A stretch of 64,000 bases of DNA from NCBI GenBank assembly GCA_964019425.1, contig OZ025867.1, positions 307,697-371,696 of the forward strand, given 5' to 3'. Origin of the DNA: Flectonema sp. DT1601. Its lineage: Eukaryota; Euglenozoa; Diplonemea; Diplonemida; Diplonemidae. Below, one piece after another: positions 12,174-23,758 of this stretch (its first letter is position 1; each line of letters starts with the position of its first letter). The notes under the pieces were generated by a model. That model was not told the DNA's origin and made no database searches. It saw only the letters and a program-made list of their open reading frames with translations. The position numbers were made by a program, and so were the translations under genes.

Positions 12174-14870
12174 AAATGGTCTCTGTTGTCATTATTTGAA
12201 TTGCGTGACTCTCATCGAAGAGTTGATTACAATCCGATTATTACATCCGATTGGGTGACTTCTTGAGATTGATGACCTGACGGCATTCAAAACACAAACA
12301 CAATTCAATCAAAACTCATTAATAATAATGAACAGTTATCTATAAATGATTGCCATCCTATACAGTCAGGTCACAGGGGAGTTCCTTGTAGACTAACAGT
12401 GTGCTCCAGCACATGTCCTCTACCCTATGCTCTTCACGGATAAAGAGCGTCTTAGTCTGATTTCTTTTTTTATTTCGTGTATTGCAACTTTTGTTCCTCT
12501 AGTTGCAATGCGATAAATAAATTTCTTTTTTTTTTTGTTTTTTTTTTTAAAATGTAAGACTTAATTAAGTGGTTTTTTTTCTTTTTGCGGAATAGAAATA
12601 TAAAGTAATATAAATTATTATTACAGTACATTAAGGATTTATCTCGACACCGATGTGCGGGTAGCCGCAACTGGCTTAAGATTGCGAAACGAAGCCGTCA
12701 CTCGGCCAAAAACTGAATCAGCTGCTGTCCATTGTTGAGATAGCGTCTTGTTATTCAGATTAGACGTCAGGTACTAACAGTCTCTGAAGTACTCGTTTAC
12801 ACTTCGAGTGATCACTTTGTTCTTGCTTAACCGATAAGAGTCTTCTGTTTGTTTTTTCATTTTCTATACTTTTCTTATAGTGGAGGACCGCTTCTCTTTT
12901 CCATTCGCGCCTTACCAAATCAACTTCTGGCCCTTCAGAAATGTTTTCGTCTGCGAATTGTTTTGAGACGCCCTACCTCCTTTTATTTGTATGTAAATTG
13001 GTTAGTTTATTTCCCCTTTTTTTTTCTGTTTTCATTCTTTCCTGTTTCCTGTTTTTTTTTTTTTTTTTTTTTTTTTTTGTTGTTGTTGTTGTTGGTTGTT
13101 GTGGTACTTTTTGCGATTCACGTAAAACCTCCTCCTCCTCCGTACACAAACATCACAAGAAATGTTTTATTAGTTTTTTGGAGAAAGTTTTCCTAAATTG
13201 GGATTCCTATCTACTCACTCAGAGTCAGTGAAGGGGAGTGGGAGTCTACTAACAAATCTCCAGCACTAGAACACAAGTTCTGATACAACAGGTTGTAAAC
13301 TTCAACAACAATAGATAACTTTTAAGAATCTATCACAATCCTTGTACAGCAGGACCGTGTTGTTGTTATTACTTTGACCTTGTCTGTTTTTATTCAATTT
13401 AAGAAGCCTGGAATGCCACCACTTGTTGACCTTACTTGTCAGGTTGTTATTTTGACACTTGCACTTTGCATTCCTCGGCAAGCATTATTTTCTGAACCCG
13501 TTGACCTTTTTTTTTTTACAAGTTGCCTACGCTTGTAAGATCGCTCCCGCGAGCTGGGGAAGAAAAAAAAAAAATTAATAGAAAATCGGAATATGTGTAG
13601 CTGCTGAAGAGGGCTTTTTGGCAACATCGGGTAGTCAAGCATAAAAAAAAAAAACAAAAAAAAAAAAAAAAAAAAAAAAACAGGGTGGGATAACTGCTTG
13701 TGAAGACTCAGGGGAGTAATTATTTCCCCTCATGTACATTGTCGTGTAGGGGAGGATAATGTCACTCTCAAGTCAACAAGGTTGATCACCACCAGTATTC
13801 AATACAATTACAAAAAAAAAAAAAAAAAAAAAAAAAGCTTTCGAAATCAATAATGTTTTGTGAAGCCGGATAAGATAGAAAACAGTTTTAAAATATAAAA
13901 ACTGCATACGATGATTCTATTAACCGAAGCATCCATCACAGTACGAGTTTGTTTCTAATTGTTGTGTTGAAGTGTTCACTATTTTTAGATTCCAACTTAC
14001 ACTTGTTGTCGATATCGTTGTCCTTCACTGGTGCAGACACTTTTTTTTTTTCCCTCCTCAAAAACAAAATAAAGCAGCGAAAGACTGTCTACAATCAGAC
14101 AAAGTATTTAGGATGTCTCGTAGCCTAAACTCTACATAACCATCCAAACAAGATTGAGTCCAATTACATTGCTGCTGCTTCGGAGCTCTATTGGAGTTTA
14201 CCCGATGCTCCTTAGCAGATGTTATCAGCGATGAGCAATATGTAATGTGATGACGACTTTTTTTATCTATTTATCAAACAATACCAAAAAAAAACAAAAA
14301 AAAAAAAGAAGAAATACTGGGCACATTTGGAACTGTGATCCTTTCTATCCCTCACAGTCTTAACCAGATTATTGTGCAAACAACACAAGAGTAATAAAAA
14401 AAAAAAAAAAAAAAGTTTAGTGTTTTCGATTCACTAATAGCGAGGAGGTATTATTATTTTTTATTTTTTGTAGTTTTCTCTCGTTCACAACAAGCGATTA
14501 TACTTTCCCTATTGCAACAAGTAAAAAAAGTTTAGGCATAACGTGCGTTTACGTTTTAGCCTTTTTTTTTTTTTTTTTTTAATTTTATTTTCCCCGTGTA
14601 TTCTTCCCCTTCCAACTTTCCCAACTTTGTACGTTGTTCCCCCTCTAGTCCCTCTAGTCCCTGATTCACTTCTTTTTTATGCACTTCATCCCCACATTTT
14701 ATTGTGTTTAGTGTTCGCTTGGTAATTTATGTTTTAAATAATTTTAATTTCATATCAATGCAGGTGTCGATTATAATAAAACTTCAGAGAGTCTTCATTC
14801 GTGTGTCTTGTTACTTCTTATGTTAACAGGTAGGTAGGGTAAAAAGCAAAGACAAAACAACAAAAGTAAA
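12174..14870. other. 2.7-kb spacer with small inverted repeats, no supported gene
   Basis: No domain-bearing reading frame is visible on either strand. There are many A/T runs (12534-12548, 13053-13077, 13644-13680, 13812-13836, 14397-14414, 14562-14580). Short potential hairpins include GCTCTT...AAGAGC near 12430-12449 and GGGGA...TCCCC near 13711-13729. I find no tRNA or known snRNA by eye. Confidence 0.55.
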
Positions 14871-15662
14871 ATGATCCGACAGCTGTTATTTCTGTTCTCA
14901 CTGATTGTCGCATCTCAGGCGGGGATGTTCTCATCGAAGAATGGAATTATCGAACTGACTCCGAAGAACATTAAAAAGTTTATGGCTTCTCACAAGCCAG
15001 CTATCGTATTATTTTATGCTCCATGGTGTGGACACTGCAAGGCCATTCACCCAGAATACGAAAAGCTTGGTAAGAGTATTGGAGGTGCTGTTCGTGTGGC
15101 TGCCGTCGACTGCGACCAACACAAAGACATCGGAGGGAAGTACGGAATTCAGGGATTCCCAACTCTGAAATTATTCGGTCAGGCTGATGCTGGTAAAAAC
15201 AAAGTCAAGGGACCAACTGACTACCAGGGTGAACGTAAGTTTGGAGCCATGAAGAACGCTGCTCTCAATTTGGTTCACGCCAAGAATGTTAAAAAGGTAT
15301 GCGACTTTCAAGTGTTTATCTGAAATAATAATTTTATATATTCAAAACTTAACTTAAAACAGATAAAGGGTTCCCTTCCAGAGGAAGATAACTACGTTGT
15401 CCTCTTTACGAAGAAGGCCAAGTCTCCACCTATCTACAGTGTGCTGAGTGGGTCACCAAAACTTGTAAAGAACTTTAACTTCTACATGGTTAAGGATAAT
15501 GATAAAATTAAAGATGAATTTAAAGTGGAATCCTGGCCATCGATCCTCGTGAGAACGAAGTCTGGAGACAAGTGGATGGCAATTGAGAAGGGAAGCGCCT
15601 ATAAAGATATCGCTGCTTTCATCAACGATGCTGCACCGGCGGCAGAAACCGAAGAAGAGTAA
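14871..15662 (+). CDS. Secretory thioredoxin-domain protein, PDI (P5)-like (2 exons)
   Basis: Predicted thiol oxidoreductase that forms or rearranges disulfides in the secretory pathway. Exon 14871-15296, intron 15297-15362 (66 bp, GTATGC...AACAG) and exon 15363-15662 give 241 aa. A signal peptide (MIRQLLFLFSLIVASQAG) precedes one a-type thioredoxin domain with active site APWCGHCK (CGHC at 53-56) and the cis-Pro motif GFPTLKLF near 105. A second, redox-inactive thioredoxin-like half follows from about 143. This resembles the N-terminal half of P5/PDIA6-like proteins. It ends in AAETEEE with no KDEL-like retrieval signal, so either ER retention uses another route or the protein is exported. 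The Cys-rich membrane proteins in this window would be natural clients, but that link is inference. Confidence 0.9.
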
Positions 15663-16143
15663 AAACACGAACGCCAACACCAACACAGGAATTGTTGTAA
15701 TCTCTTGTGGTGGAGTTCCTTAAAGAACGAAACTTGTTTAAAAAAAAAAAAAGATTAAAAGAAAAGAAAGAATAATTCAATTTTAACAGCCGTGATGAAT
15801 AGCACATCTCACAGTTCACATCCGAACGAACCCTCTTCTGGTTTTACATCGCTAGAAAAGGGAAACTAACGAAAAAGAAAAAAAAAATAAGTAAAAAAAT
15901 AAACCGAACCACTGGTAGTGTGAAAGAACGAAATTAAAAGAACCAGTCGCCACATTGTTGGGAATTATCTGTTGAATACTTCATCTCATTACTTGACATT
16001 AATAAATAATATAATATCACTTTTTTAAGAAACAGTTCTATTTACAACCATTGATGACTACTTTATAAATACTACTCTCTGAGGAATCTTTTATTTTTGT
16101 CGATAAAATATTTCATCTCAATTCAGACTAATAACTGCATCAG
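15663..16143. other. spacer or unresolved 5' exon/intron of the cyclase gene
   Basis: AT-rich, ending in CTAATAACTGCATCAG, a convincing branch-site-plus-acceptor for the exon at 16144. A short frame from ATG 15795 could hold a first coding exon, but its phase fits only a non-consensus splice, so the true start of the cyclase is not assigned here. Confidence 0.5.
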
Positions 16144-19100
16144 GGAGCAGATTGCCGCAAGCTGTGGGAACTTGAGAAGTCGATCAGCGGTGTTCTACCA
16201 GTCACGGATATCGATCACATATCTGATACTTGGGATGTCGGAGCAGACGAAGCAAAAAGTTTAGTTCCAAGAATCCTAAACGATTGTATTAAGGCATTCG
16301 GTAAAGAGAAGTTAGAACCAACATGCATGTGGTGTTATGGTGTTGTTGCTTTTATTGATGTCAGTGGATTCAGTAGTGTTGCTTCTGTTCTTGAAGATCA
16401 ATTAGAAGGAGGAGCTGGATATCTCCCACTCGCATTAAATGATTACTTCGCAAAGATAATAGCCACCGTCGAAGACAATGGAGGTGACGTCGTTAACTTC
16501 TCTGGTGATGCTCTAACAGCCGTATGGAAATACCAAGGAAACATAGATGCTATATCATGTGTCGCTAGAGCAGTGTATTGCTGTACAGAGTTACAAACAA
16601 TGCACGAATCTTATACCTTTCAATCAATGAATGTCGATAACGGAAGTTGTGAATCAGAATTCACTATTCACATTGGGATCTCAATGGGATCAATCTGCTG
16701 TGGAATAATCGGAGGAAGAGGCTCATCAAGATCAGGTAAATGGAAAGTCTTTGTCGGAGGAGCAGCCATCAACGATGTCGGAATCGCCGCATCAAATGCA
16801 CCAGAACACTGCATTGTAATCACAGCACCTGTTCTCCGTCATTTACGACAAGCTGACTGGCAAGTTCAAGTCCGTGACTGTACTGAATGTGGTTACCATA
16901 TGTTGCTAATGACTGAACCTCCTTCAAAATTAGTTTCTAAACGACCAGAAGCTGTAGTGACACCGGTTGGGATTAATGATCTTCCACTCTTCGTATTCGA
17001 TACCGTCACTTGGGCTATTCGAAGAGGGATTAAAGGAGAGCTCAGAACTATTTCAATCGTTTTTATAAAACTTGGATCCCACACTGATTGTGACTTCGAC
17101 GACGAATCTTTTTTAAAAATCTCACGCGCGGTTTCTCGAGTTCAAAAACTCCTCCGCACATCTGACGGTGTTTTAAACAAAGTAGTAGTTGATGATAAGG
17201 GCGTTGTTTTACTTTGTTTATTTGGACTTCCTCTACACGCACACGAAGATGACACTCAAAGAGCAGTCTCATTCGGTTTAAAAGCTGTTTCTCGCATTAG
17301 TAAAGAAAAGTCATCTGTTAAAACATACGCGGGTATTAGCAGAGCAAAAGTGTTTTGTGGAATGATTGGTTCATCAATTCGTAAGGAATACACTGTATTG
17401 GGAGAAGGTGTAAACGTCGCATCTCGATTAATGGTTCACGCTGAGAAGGTCGCATTGTCCTCTGATCTTGATACTTTAGTATGCGCAGATGAGGATACGT
17501 TTGTGAACTCGGGTAACAGAACTTGTTTTACTCAAAAAGGAGTCCTCATAATAAGAGGAAGTAGTTCAACAATACCAGTTTATCACGTTGATAATGAAAG
17601 TGATAGGAATTCTAATTCAATGTCAATAGTAGCTCTCGAAGGAATAGATCAGGCTGAGGATGACATATTAAGTAAAGCTGGTTCTTGGTCTTCAGTCAGT
17701 TCTGGTTCTTCAGCTCGTGTTCTCGCATCAAGATTAGCGAATGCAGGGAAAACAGTTTCGTTGTTGGTGTGTCAGAAACGTGATCGAGAAAAGAAAGCTT
17801 GTGGTAGAAATCGTAAAAAGATGTCAGAAATAGTGACTGATGACGGCTGGGAGACCAGTTCTTCGAGTAGTCGTAGTAGTAGTTCTCACTCTCTATCGAG
17901 TAATGGTAGTTTGAGAATTATAACTAAAAGTAGATCTCGAGGTGGGTTTTCAAAGTCTCCTCGCAAACCCGACAAAGGAGTTCGTCACCTAATTGGTCGA
18001 CAAGAAGAGATGGCGACTGTTGTTCGACTACTCCGCTTTTGTGGTAAACCAGAAGGCCGTTTAATGCTTTGCGTTGGTGAAGTCCAAATGGGTAAAACTG
18101 CCTTACTAAACGCCGCAGTAGAACAAGCAACTCTGTACGGAATATCCACACCCTGGATTCAAGGAACGGAAGCAAATCAATACACAGCTTTTGGTGGATT
18201 GATACCTCTGCTGACGGCAATTCTTGAAAACTATTCTTACCAACTTCTGGAGGTGTCATTTAGCCCTAATCTTCGTCCCCACATTCCACTTTTAAATTAT
18301 ATTGTAAGACTTCCAATACTTGATGGAATTACTGATGAACATCGTAATATGCCGGGAGAGGAGAAGATTCAAATTCTACATTCGATTGTAAGGAATTTAA
18401 TACGTCGAAATTTTGGTGAAAAATCAATTTTATTTATTGATGATATAAACTGGTTGGATGCGATGTCTCTTCGGTTTGTGACGGAGTACGTGAAGACTGG
18501 TGGTCACGTCATAGCCGCAAGTAGAATTCAACGTGCGAACCATTGTCTTTCTCGTCAATCAATAATAAGTAGTATAAGGGAGAAGTTAGACGTTTCATCA
18601 GATGGAGGTAGTGAAGACTTTTCAGGTATAACAGATCCTCATTTCTTAGAGTTGTCAATAACAATGAACACTACGCAGTATCTCAGTCTACCTGAAGACT
18701 CACAACTCACTATTACACTTGAGAAACTATCACCAGCTCATCACCAGGAACTTCTTTGTAATGTATTTGGTTGCAGTCAAGTATCTTCTGAACTGGAACA
18801 ATTATTATACGTGAAGAGTGATGGTCGCCCAGGATTTAGTGTACAAATGGCTCAGGCTCTCCTCCTTGCGGGTGCCGTTCAAATTCGTCACAAAGCAGCT
18901 ATTGCTGTGAAGCTTCAAGATTTTGAGAAATCATTAGTACACACAATTCCATCACTGGAAGTTAATGTCCTTCGGTTAATTGATTACCTCACTCCAGTAG
19001 AAGGAATGGTTGTTTCTGTTTCTTCTGTTTTGGGAAATCGTTTCACTCACCAGATGCTCGAAGAGGTATGTCTTTTGTTTTAATTAAATAATCAATTTTC

Positions 19101-19760
19101 CTGTTTATGCAAGCCATGTTAAATACTCGAAACGAGAACCAACCATCCAGTGATGGTTTGCTCTGAGTTGTTCGGTTCGAGTTTTAGAGACTTCTTCATA
19201 GGGTTATTGTTGGTAGTTTTGCAGAAAACTAAAGTTAATTCTATCGATATATAAATGATCTGCAATGAAATTGAGCGATGCCCAACCGCATTCTCCACCG
19301 AGAAGACCTTCTTCTGATGCTTGATGAAGAGATGATGGAAATCGTTTTATCCAAAGAAACACATTACTCAACCGGGGCTATAAATCTGACAATATCAAAG
19401 CAGCATTCCTCCGCTTCATTAGCTCTCACATTGATGATGGTAATACAGCAGCTGCAATGCGTCGACGCATCAACCTTACTTTTGAGAAGTTTAGTCACGG
19501 AGTCTCATTGAGCATCGAAAAGGACACAATTAACCATACGGGGCTCTATATTGCTCAAGTTCTTGAAAGTCTGCCTGCTTGTTGTATATTCTTAAATAAT
19601 AGTTACCAGAACCTATTAATTCTTGAGCTGCCGAATGTTGATGGGTGAAACCTTGTTGGTGTAATATGCCAACCCCCCCGACTTTCTCATTTGATACGTA
19701 ATCGAATCCATCGTTTATTTACAATAAAAGTAATGTTTTAGACTACTTTTTTTTTTGTCC

Positions 19761-19797
<37 letters not shown>

Positions 19798-21659
19798 TAA
19801 ATAACAGTGTGTCAAACACCTGGATGTTGGATCCTCGAAGTCAACCGTAGCAGTTCAGAAGCTATGTGATCTCGACGTGTTACAAATGAAAGGCGGAAGT
19901 TGTAGATTCTCACTGCCTTTGGTATGTGTTTGTTATGTTATAAATATATTAGTCAAGTCTTTTTTTTTTTCCATTAATAAAAAAAAAAAACCAGGCACGT
20001 GATGTCATCTACGCTAATATACTAAATTCTGATAAGAAGAGATATCACAAAGCAGTAATGCAAGTCATCCTGTCAAAGACTGCTTACAACAATCAAGCTG
20101 TTAGGTATCACTTAGAGAGGAGTGAAATATCTGATTCGGTGTTAAATAAGATGCTGAATGAACAGTTAAGATTATCAGGTGAGAAGGGTAACAAGTCAGC
20201 CTGTATGACTATAGCACTTCGTTATTCGATGATTCAAAATGAATTAGCTGCGAAGGAAGAGTTACTTAGAGCTGGTTACATATATGAATGTGGTGATGAA
20301 AAACAATTAGTTGACGCCGTGTTAGGAAACATCGTCCCTGTTGGTGATCTTTTGATTCCAACTTCAAGATGTAGTTGTTTTAGTACTCCGAGAGAGATTC
20401 CTGAAGGACTTCCAACTTCAATTCAACACGTAGCCCTTTCCTTGGAGATCGACTTATGGAAATCTAACGCGAGTGGAATTATACGTCGACGCGATCACCT
20501 CGAAAATATAAAAGAATCGATCCCTTCAGCAGCCTCAGCAATATCTCAATATTTAGGAAGTATTGGAGTGGTGTTGGGTCACAGAAAGTTTATGATTCCT
20601 AAAATAGATGGAATTCAATCTCCATTTGATCTGTTCGCTCTCTGCACATCCAACAGTTGTGTCAACATTATCGATTCTTTAATTCCGATGGGAATTCAAG
20701 TTCCGCTTAGAATCTGTCCAATATTACTTTCTGGTGATACAAAACCACCTCCATCAGAGACAGTTAAGAAAAAACGTCGAAATTCAACCAGTCACAGATA
20801 TTCAGAAACTGTTAAGCGGTATTGGAAGCGTCCAATTCTGAAAGCAACTTGTGATGTTTTAAAAGATGTGAATGACGCTATCCTTGGAAACAAGCTCAGA
20901 GGTGAATCCTTGGGAAGCTGGCCTGCCTATGCCACTGTACTCCAAGCAGCATCATCAGAACTTCACAGAGGTGAAGATACGGAATTAATAAAAACTAAAT
21001 TAGCTTGGAATGCTTCTGAAGACCAAATTATCAGAAGTCGTTCAAATGAAAAAGATGGACCTGACCAGCTTTGTGTCATGATTAGTAAATGTGTTGGATT
21101 CTTAACACAAACAAGACAGCAATATTCAAGTAAAACAGCAGCTTATCTCTGTGACTTGGTAGAAGGAATGAGTGACGTGTACACTCCTATTCATGGAATT
21201 GTTATTTGGTGTCTTTGTGAAGGAGTTCTTGGATATCATTGTGATAATAACAACTCCGGGTTTAGAAGGAATCAGTCAATTGAAGAGATGGACATCCCGA
21301 ATCACCTCTCTCGTTTATTTAATATATTTAGTAAGTTAGCTCAAATCTATCCAATTGTTTCTCTCGCTTATCAATTTATGATGGGACGAGCTGCTGATGG
21401 TAATGCTGAAGCAATCAAACACTACACTAATGTGATTACAACAGCACAGTCTCTCAATGTTATTGATACTTGCATTGTATGGAGAGCTAGAGCAAGCATC
21501 GTCTTGAGTGAACCAAGTGAGGATGGTCTTAAAAATGCTTGTCTTTTTCATTCAACTTACAAGCCTCATTCATGTAGTCAACTAAGAGATCAACTGCAAT
21601 CAGATTTAAGGTTTGCTGCTACTGTTGAGTCGAAGATGTTATCGGAATGTATTTTTTGA
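16144..21659 (+). CDS. ADCY10-type soluble adenylyl cyclase (multi-exon, 5' end unresolved)
   Basis: Predicted to make cAMP from ATP; animal ADCY10 is stimulated by bicarbonate and calcium. Exons 16144-19065, 19808-19921 and 19995-21659 join in phase to about 1566 codons, close to the 1610 aa of human ADCY10. Two class III cyclase domains are visible: C1 with metal-site motifs AFIDVSGF and NFSGDALTAVW plus GSICCGIIGG, and degenerate C2 with YAGISRAKVFCGMIG and EYTVLGEGVNVASRLM. A P-loop NTPase follows with Walker A GEVQMGKTALL (about 18078-18108) and Walker B SILFIDDINWLD, then a helical TPR-like C-terminus. The first ATG in exon 1 is 16327, but the same frame is open and coding-like back to an acceptor at 16143, so an upstream exon, or a trans-spliced leader with the ATG at 16327, is likely. 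Introns: 19066-19807 (742 bp) and 19922-19994 (73 bp). Confidence 0.9.
19066..19807 (+). other. Unusually long intron with a coding-like fragment
   Basis: This GTATGT...AACAG intron is about ten times longer than the other introns in the window. Positions 19331-19648 hold a 105-codon open frame without a suitable start (fragments RNTLLNRGYKSDNIKAAF and INLTFEKFSHGVSLSIEK), overlapping another open frame from 19278. The flanking exons join in phase without it, so it is not required for the cyclase. It may be the remnant of an inserted gene or element; I do not recognise the family. An AT microsatellite (TAA)n lies near 19765-19795. Confidence 0.5.
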
Positions 21660-22714
21660 TTTTTTTTTCTTTTTTTTTTTTTTTCAATATTTTGCTGTTT
21701 AATATTCGTTTTGAGTCGGCCTCTTTTTGAGGTTTTTTTTTTCACATCCTCCACACTTTTGAAAAAAGAATTGTTGTGAAAAAAAAAAAAAAGATGTGTT
21801 TTAGCTTTTTATTACAGTTGCTGCTGTGATATGTTTGCGAAAACGCTGAGAAATACCACCGACTTCCCGCAGTAGTCACCCACATGTTTTTGATTTCTTT
21901 TTTATGTTCAGATTGTTCACTCGCCGTTACTGGGAGAATCGCTGTTGCTTTCTTTTCCTGTGCTGAGTGATATGCTTAAGTTCAGCACGTAGATCTTCAA
22001 CTGCTGAGGTCGGTAAGAAGTAAATCGCAATCACATTAGTCTGCCTTGAGTTTAATAATTGTGTTTTTAGTAGCGTTTGATATCTTTTTTTTAGAATGTT
22101 TTCTGAATAAATCAGATGAAGAGACTAACCAGGTGGCTCTAATTGTGATTAAATATAATATTCCTGTTCATGTCATCTCTTGTTGGAGGACATAATTCTC
22201 ATTTACACGTCCCTCCTCTCTCTCTCTTTATATTTATTCAAGAAATAAAAAGTGATGTTGTGTTCCCTTTTGTTCTTTTTTTTTTTTTTTTTTTTCACCG
22301 AAAAAAAGCAAATCGTTATTGTTATTCAGTTTGTTCAACGAAAAGGGAAAAGAAAGAAAAAAAAGAAAAGAAAATAATAATCTGATTTCGAATTAGAATC
22401 TTTTCTTGTAAGTTTCACCAGCTGCCATTTTTTATAAAAAAAAAAAAAAAAAAAACTTAAATTAAACACCTCCTAAAAGGAGGTTCAGTCTTAGAACAAA
22501 ACCCAACCCTACACCAAACGAGGAAGAACGTTTTACCAAGCGGAATATATAATCAGAGAGAGAGAGAGTTCTCTCTTTTTTTTATTTTATATTTTTTTTT
22601 TTAAAAAAAGTTTTTATTTTATGTTTCTATTAGTGAGTTAAAATATTAATATTCTCTTCTCTTACTTCAGATAATAAACCAACACAACCCCCCTTCACTC
22701 ACACACACCAAGAG
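21660..22714. other. spacer containing an rDNA fragment
   Basis: AT-rich spacer with homopolymers. Apart from the 28S-like fragment listed separately there is no supported gene. A short GA microsatellite lies near 22555-22568. An acceptor-like CTTCAG lies about 45 nt before the next ATG. Confidence 0.6.
21915..22045 (-). pseudogene. 28S rRNA 5'-end fragment (plus ITS2-like tail)
   Basis: Read on the minus strand this contains the highly conserved start of nuclear large-subunit rRNA: GACCTCAG, then GCTGAACTTAAGCATATCA, CAGGAAAAGAAA, and GTAACGGCGAGTGAAC. It stops soon after GTGAAC, so it is a short truncated piece (roughly the first 100 nt of 28S). Beyond the 5' end about 25 nt match the fragment at 42984. 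It cannot act as a full rRNA gene and is best seen as an inserted or relict rDNA fragment. Confidence 0.8.
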
Positions 22715-23035
22715 ATGGAAACCATTAATTCTTTTATGAAGGCACGCAAAGCAAAGAACATCTCAGCAATGATTGACTTGGTCGCAGATGATGTGATATT
22801 CGTAACTCCGAGATGGGAAGCAAGAGGAAAATCAGCCTTGAAAAAACAACTAAAAGAACGACAGGCTGACGAGCCAGAATTCTTCGACGAGTCTCCTTGG
22901 GAAGAGTTGAAGGCTGGTAGAAAGTACACCAAGACGATGAAGATTAAGATACTTTTATTGTTGACATTCAAAGTAAGACAAACCTTCAGCGTCAAAGATG
23001 GTAAAATCAGAAAGATGATCGCCAAGAAGATATAA
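22715..23035 (+). CDS. NTF2-like (SnoaL-type) small protein
   Basis: A 106-residue single-domain protein. The pattern of an N-terminal helix (INSFMKARKAKNISAMIDLV), then ADDVIFVTPRWEARGKSALK, and two late beta strands (KYTKTMKIKILLLLTFKVRQTF and SVKDGKIRKMIAKKI) is that of the NTF2/SnoaL-like cone fold, where the residues after a short helix line a small-molecule pocket. Enzyme or binding role cannot be told; catalytic His/Asp pairs are not obvious. It has no signal peptide and is Lys-rich. The ATG is the first in the frame and follows an AG site in pyrimidine-rich sequence. Confidence 0.7.
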   Translation: METINSFMKARKAKNISAMIDLVADDVIFVTPRWEARGKSALKKQLKERQADEPEFFDESPWEELKAGRKYTKTMKIKILLLLTFKVRQTFSVKDGKIRKMIAKKI

Positions 23036-23758
23036 CTCAGCTGATTTACCTTTTTTGTCCTTTGTCCTTCGCCATTCTCGCTTATTATTATTAATTATGA
23101 TCACTTTTTACAAAAACCAACTTCCTAATAAAATATATCAACCGTCTCTTGCTCTACCTGCTGTGGTAAGCCCTGGATCGTTAACTTACGTCTCTTCTCG
23201 TATATGAGAGTGTTACGGTTACTTTCCTGATTTCAATAAAATAATACAATACAATGTGATGGTTTAAACACACGTGAACTGTTTGTTTAATATTTCTTTT
23301 GTTTATCGAATCTCCCAATGTTTCAATAATAATCTATTTTATGCATCACTTCTGTGATATTCATCACGTTGTGTTATCACTTTTTTTGAAATACTTTTTA
23401 AATGACTACCAACAAAAGTACATTTAGAAACACATGTCTGTCCTGTGATCGAACTACGCAACCTTCAAGTGTTATTTCTAAAGTACTTTATTTGATTATT
23501 GTGTGAACACATTGAGGGTTTCCCTCAATGTGGACGAAACTCTTTAGGTCCTGTGATCTTACTTCGCAATCTTTTTTTGTTTTAGTCACCAAAACATATC
23601 CTCTCTTTAGTTCAACTCGTTGCCTAATACTCTTTTGTTACATTGGAGTTCACTTCGAGTAGTATTCATTCTATTCCTCTATTCTATTCATTCTCTGCGT
23701 GTTGTGTTTGTGAGTTTGATATTATTTTAGTAATCAACAGGAACACTCTTATAAAAGA
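23036..23758. other. spacer with a perfect hairpin
   Basis: No gene. Contains an 11-bp perfect inverted repeat at 23508-23532, flanked by an imperfect direct repeat near 23434 and 23550 beginning GTCCTGTGATC. The next gene has a strong ATCAACAG acceptor-like site 19 nt before its ATG. Confidence 0.6.
23508..23532. repeat. 11-bp perfect inverted repeat
   Basis: CACATTGAGGG, loop TTT, CCCTCAATGTG. It could form a stable stem-loop in RNA about 470 nt after the NTF2-like stop codon. It is not followed by a T-run. Function unknown. Confidence 0.7.

Noticed and set aside
19165-19195. GGTTCGAG resembling a tRNA B box
   Set aside because: Followed by TTTT rather than the B-box consensus; no A box or cloverleaf.
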